Source: an uncultured bacterium
GTDB lineage: Bacteria; Actinomycetota; Coriobacteriia; Coriobacteriales; Coriobacteriaceae
DNA: 6,476 nt
Direction of reading: 5' to 3'
Assembly (NCBI GenBank): GCA_905216075.1
Contig: CAJMSO010000101.1
Coordinates: 1 to 6,476 of the forward strand
Shown here: positions 4,526-6,476 of the stretch, in pieces
Layout: each line of letters starts with the position of its first letter
Numbering within the stretch: the first letter of the stretch is position 1
The notes under the pieces: generated by a model
The model's input: the letters and a program-made list of their open reading frames with translations, nothing else
Told to the model about the DNA's origin: nothing
Database searches by the model: none
Program-made: the position numbers and the translations under genes

Positions 4526-5743
4526 TCAACGGTCATCGTCCTTCAGCAAGCGCCACAGAGTTGTACGGCTTATGCCCAGCACCTCCGCCGCACGGGTTCG
4601 GTTGCCGTGGAGATGGTCTACAACCAGATGCGCGATATCTCGCTCGGTATCGGCCAGCGGTCGCAGGATATACAGGTCACTTTCGAGCGTCGGGGCGCCA
4701 AAGGTTGCGGTCTTAATCACGTCCTCTTGGGCGAGCACTTCCTCCGCCACAGCGCGGTCCACCGTGCCCGCCCCCACCAATATATACAGTCGTTCCGAGA
4801 CCTCGCGGAGCTGCAGATAGTTGCGCGGCCAGCGGTAAGCATCGAGCGTCTTCGTCGCCGCGGCAGACAGCGCGGGCGTTGCCGTCCCAAATGCATCAGC
4901 GAGATATTCCAAATAGCGCGCAACCTTCGTCGACGCGGCTCCCTGCTCGGCGATTGCCGGCGCCACGCTCACCGCACAGGCGAAGCGCTCGGTCACAAAG
5001 GCGGCTTGATCACTTTCGCTGCCGCCCGGCATGTCATTCGCCGTCAGCACCACATGGCAGCGCGTCGCCAACGCGGTGTCGGCCATCGTGGAGACCAGCT
5101 CGCGGAGGCGCTGGGGGCCAACCGCGTTCCAGCCCTCAATGCAAAGGGTCAGCCCTGTTTGGAACAACGGCGATTCGGCGCTTTTGAGCACATGGCGCCA
5201 ACCGCGCTCGGTGAGCTCATCGAGCGCAACGGAAACAAAGGGCTGACCGGCAAAAGGACCGTCCAGATAGAGGCGCTTGGCGATCTCGACCTGACCCGCT
5301 CCCAGCTCGCCCTCGAGCATAAGGGGCACACCGCGCGCGTAACTCTCTGCAACCGGCGCAGCCACCGAGGCCGCCCCCTCAGCGATGCCGTACGCGCTCG
5401 ATTCGTAGCGGGCCTCAACCTCGTCGGCGTTGAGCCACTCGATGCCCGCATGCGCCGCGGCGCCGCGCACCTCGCGGACCACGACGGCCCAAAGGCCCCC
5501 GCCCTCTTTGTCGGTGGGGCGAACGGTCAGGCTCAGGCGCGTACCCGCGCGCCCCATAACAAGACGCGCGCCGTCTCCTATACGGTCGAGGCGTTCGGCA
5601 ACAAAAGTCGCCACATCCCGCTCAAGCGCCGCGTCATTCATGGTCGAGATCGCGACGTCCCCACGCGCATCGATTGCCAATGCCGAGGCCCCGGCAGCAG
5701 CCAGGGCCTCGGTCAAGATGTTCAGCTTGGCATCGCTATCCAT
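4526..5743 (-). CDS. Fis-type transcriptional regulator with degenerate sigma-54-activator-like AAA+ domain
   Basis: The 405-residue protein starts at ATG 5743 (MDSDAKLNIL), preceded by a weak GAGG; an in-frame extension to 5944 runs through the structured leader and looks non-coding. Residues 1-100 form a small mixed domain, possibly sensory (PAS/GAF-like). Residues 130-345 follow the order of an enhancer-binding AAA+ domain: GVPLMLEGELGAGQ (138-151) replaces the Walker A GETGTGK, with Gln151 for the essential Lys. LTLCIEGWNAVG (198-209) replaces the Walker B FLDEIGEL, losing the acidic pair. VVLTAND (231-237) matches sensor I, and YRWPRNYLQLREVSERL (303-319) matches the WPGNVREL sensor II segment. 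The GAFTGA loop is absent. The C-terminus (384-401, AAEVLGISRTTLWRLLKD) is a good Fis-type helix-turn-helix. It should bind DNA as a regulator but probably neither hydrolyses ATP nor contacts sigma-54. Target genes are unknown; the neighbouring YeiH-type gene is a candidate. Confidence 0.85.
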   Translation of the reverse strand: MDSDAKLNILTEALAAAGASALAIDARGDVAISTMNDAALERDVATFVAERLDRIGDGARLVMGRAGTRLSLTVRPTDKEGGGLWAVVVREVRGAAAHAGIEWLNADEVEARYESSAYGIAEGAASVAAPVAESYARGVPLMLEGELGAGQVEIAKRLYLDGPFAGQPFVSVALDELTERGWRHVLKSAESPLFQTGLTLCIEGWNAVGPQRLRELVSTMADTALATRCHVVLTANDMPGGSESDQAAFVTERFACAVSVAPAIAEQGAASTKVARYLEYLADAFGTATPALSAAATKTLDAYRWPRNYLQLREVSERLYILVGAGTVDRAVAEEVLAQEDVIKTATFGAPTLESDLYILRPLADTERDIAHLVVDHLHGNRTRAAEVLGISRTTLWRLLKDDDR

Positions 5744-5779
5744 GATTCGCCTCTGTCCGCAGCGACGTGCAACCGCCGA

Positions 5780-5793
5780 CGGTCGCACGACCG
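5780..5793. promoter_or_regulatory. 14-bp dyad upstream of the Fis-type regulator, candidate operator
   Basis: CGGTCG and CGACCG form perfect six-base arms around CA, centred about 43 bases before ATG 5743. This is the kind of symmetric site a dimeric Fis-type protein could bind, so autoregulation is plausible. In RNA it could form a tight stem but with only a two-base loop, making a DNA site more likely. Confidence 0.4.
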
Positions 5794-5824
5794 AGTGTTT
5801 CAAAATTGAACGATATTGCTCACC

Positions 5825-5968
5825 AAACACTATAGGGCAGAAAGCGCCGTCCTGCGAGTATAGGTGTTGCCCCGCATCGCCATCCTGGCGGGGCGATAAG
5901 AGCTCTTCGGGACTTATAAACCTGCGGACAAGCCATACCCGCAAGAGCTCCTATCGCTCCACCGCAGG
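5825..5968 (-). other. Highly structured intergenic region / leader (possible cis-regulatory RNA)
   Basis: Three hairpins follow each other. In minus-strand order: C pairs GCGATAGGAGCTC (5957-5945) with GAGCTCTTATCGC (5905-5893), 13 pairs including one G-U that is a mismatch on the plus strand. B pairs GCCCCGC with GCGGGGC (5894-5888 with 5875-5869). A pairs AACACCTATA (5868-5859) with TATAGTGTT (5833-5825), allowing one bulge. Competing pairings exist: CCTGCGG (5968-5962) with CCGCAGG (5927-5921), and AGTGTTT (5831-5825) with AAACACT (5800-5794). Near-consensus -10 boxes TATACT (5862-5857) and TATAGT (5834-5829) occur on the minus strand but lack good -35 boxes. The G-U wobble and the gene order favour function in a minus-strand transcript. 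I do not recognise a known riboswitch class, T-box, 6S, SRP RNA or tmRNA. The 266-bp gap holds no credible gene. Confidence 0.45.
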
Positions 5969-6009
5969 CATGCGCTCACCAGCAACCAGTACGCAAATAA
6001 GCTACTTCT

Positions 6010-6476
6010 CTACCAGATTCCCAGCACGTGCTGCATTCCTAAACTCATGCACGCAATGCCAATCCAGCAGCAAAAGCCCAATGCGATGGGCTTGCCGCCC
6101 TTTTTGACCAGCTCGACGATATCGGTATTAAAACCAATAGCCGCCATAGCCATCACAATAAAGAACTTCGACAGCTCCTTGATGGGCGCCGTAATGGACG
6201 CGGGAAGCTGAAGCACCGTGGTGATCACGCTCGCCAGCACAAAGAACAGCACAAACATGGGAAACGCACGTTTAAGCGAGAACGTGCTTTTGGCGTCGCC
6301 GCCGGCCTTGCGCGTCAGATGCATCTGCCAGCATGCGAGAGCCAACGTAATGGGAATAATGGCCAACGTCCTGGTGAGCTTGACCACTGTGGCGCTTTCG
6401 AGCACATTGGCGCCGGGATGCATGCTGTCCCAGGCGCTCGCCGCAGCCGTTACCGACGGGGTGGCGTTGATGGCGG
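6010..6476 (-). CDS. YeiH/UPF0324-family membrane protein (putative sulfate exporter), C-terminal part
   Basis: The frame enters from the right edge without a start and ends with TAG at 6010, giving about 154 residues of the C-terminal half of a roughly 340-residue membrane protein. ESATVVKLTRTLAIIPITLALA matches the family's ATVVKLxR segment and the following helix. Later features are a hydrophobic helix (PMFVLFFVLASVITTVL), then FFIVMAMAAIGFNTDIVELVKKGGKPIALG, which is the most characteristic family motif (MAxAAIGxNTD ... GxKPLxLG). It finishes with a last helix and a short tail. Internal Met codons such as 6423 are not the start, because coding similarity continues upstream of it to the edge. 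The family is called putative sulfate exporter, but its transport activity is poorly defined. The next gene on the same strand is the Fis-type regulator, 266 bp away across the structured region. No T-tract terminator follows the stop. Confidence 0.88.
   Translation of the reverse strand, partial: AINATPSVTAAASAWDSMHPGANVLESATVVKLTRTLAIIPITLALACWQMHLTRKAGGDAKSTFSLKRAFPMFVLFFVLASVITTVLQLPASITAPIKELSKFFIVMAMAAIGFNTDIVELVKKGGKPIALGFCCWIGIACMSLGMQHVLGIW

Noticed and set aside
4607..5809. A 400-codon open frame on the plus strand
   Set aside because: Antisense to the Fis-type regulator, Arg/His-rich, no motifs and no ribosome binding site; the minus-strand gene has recognisable domains.
5869..5894. 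Hairpin B as a Rho-independent terminator of the YeiH-type gene
   Set aside because: Strong GC stem but no T-tract on either strand and it lies more than 100 bases after the stop.
5744..5944. N-terminal extension of the Fis-type regulator from 5944
   Set aside because: It would be translated from the hairpin region, lacks protein-like composition and a family match, and ATG 5743 has a usable position and a natural N-terminus.

Overview
The window is GC-rich and densely packed, with no mobile element, CRISPR array or recognisable tRNA/rRNA gene. Protein styles (a MarR regulator with two ABC half-transporters, a Fis-type regulator with a degenerate AAA+ domain, a small nitroreductase) resemble gut Coriobacteriia such as Collinsella. 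That placement is an inference from protein appearance, not a database match. Genes use the standard code: both TGA and TAA/TAG serve as stops, and Trp is encoded by TGG.

Region 1 (1-2580, minus strand) is a drug-efflux-type operon. A promoter near 2552-2580 drives a MarR-family repressor gene, then an ABC half-transporter with a degenerate ATPase site, then a second ABC half-transporter that runs off the left edge. The MarR gene is interrupted by an in-frame TGA at 2397-2399, where relatives appear to carry a conserved Trp. A new ATG follows that stop at once. Two exact 14-bp repeats overlap the promoter and leader and are good candidate operators.

Region 2 (2600-3270) holds a 96-residue protein of unknown function (minus strand) closed by a clear intrinsic terminator, and a divergent intergenic stretch with two inverted repeats. 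Region 3 (3271-3821) is an FMN nitroreductase on the plus strand, ending in a perfect 10-bp hairpin. Converging on it is a single-pass membrane protein with a basic N-terminus and an acidic C-terminus (3866-4441).

Region 4 (4526-6476, minus strand) contains a regulator that looks like a sigma-54 enhancer-binding protein but has lost the Walker A lysine, the Walker B acidic pair and the GAFTGA loop while keeping its Fis-type DNA-binding helix. Upstream, after a 266-bp gap, is the C-terminal part of a YeiH/UPF0324-family membrane protein (putative sulfate exporter). The gap is the most unusual non-coding segment: three consecutive hairpins, one with a 13-bp stem, with several mutually exclusive pairings, followed by a 14-bp dyad close to the regulator's start.
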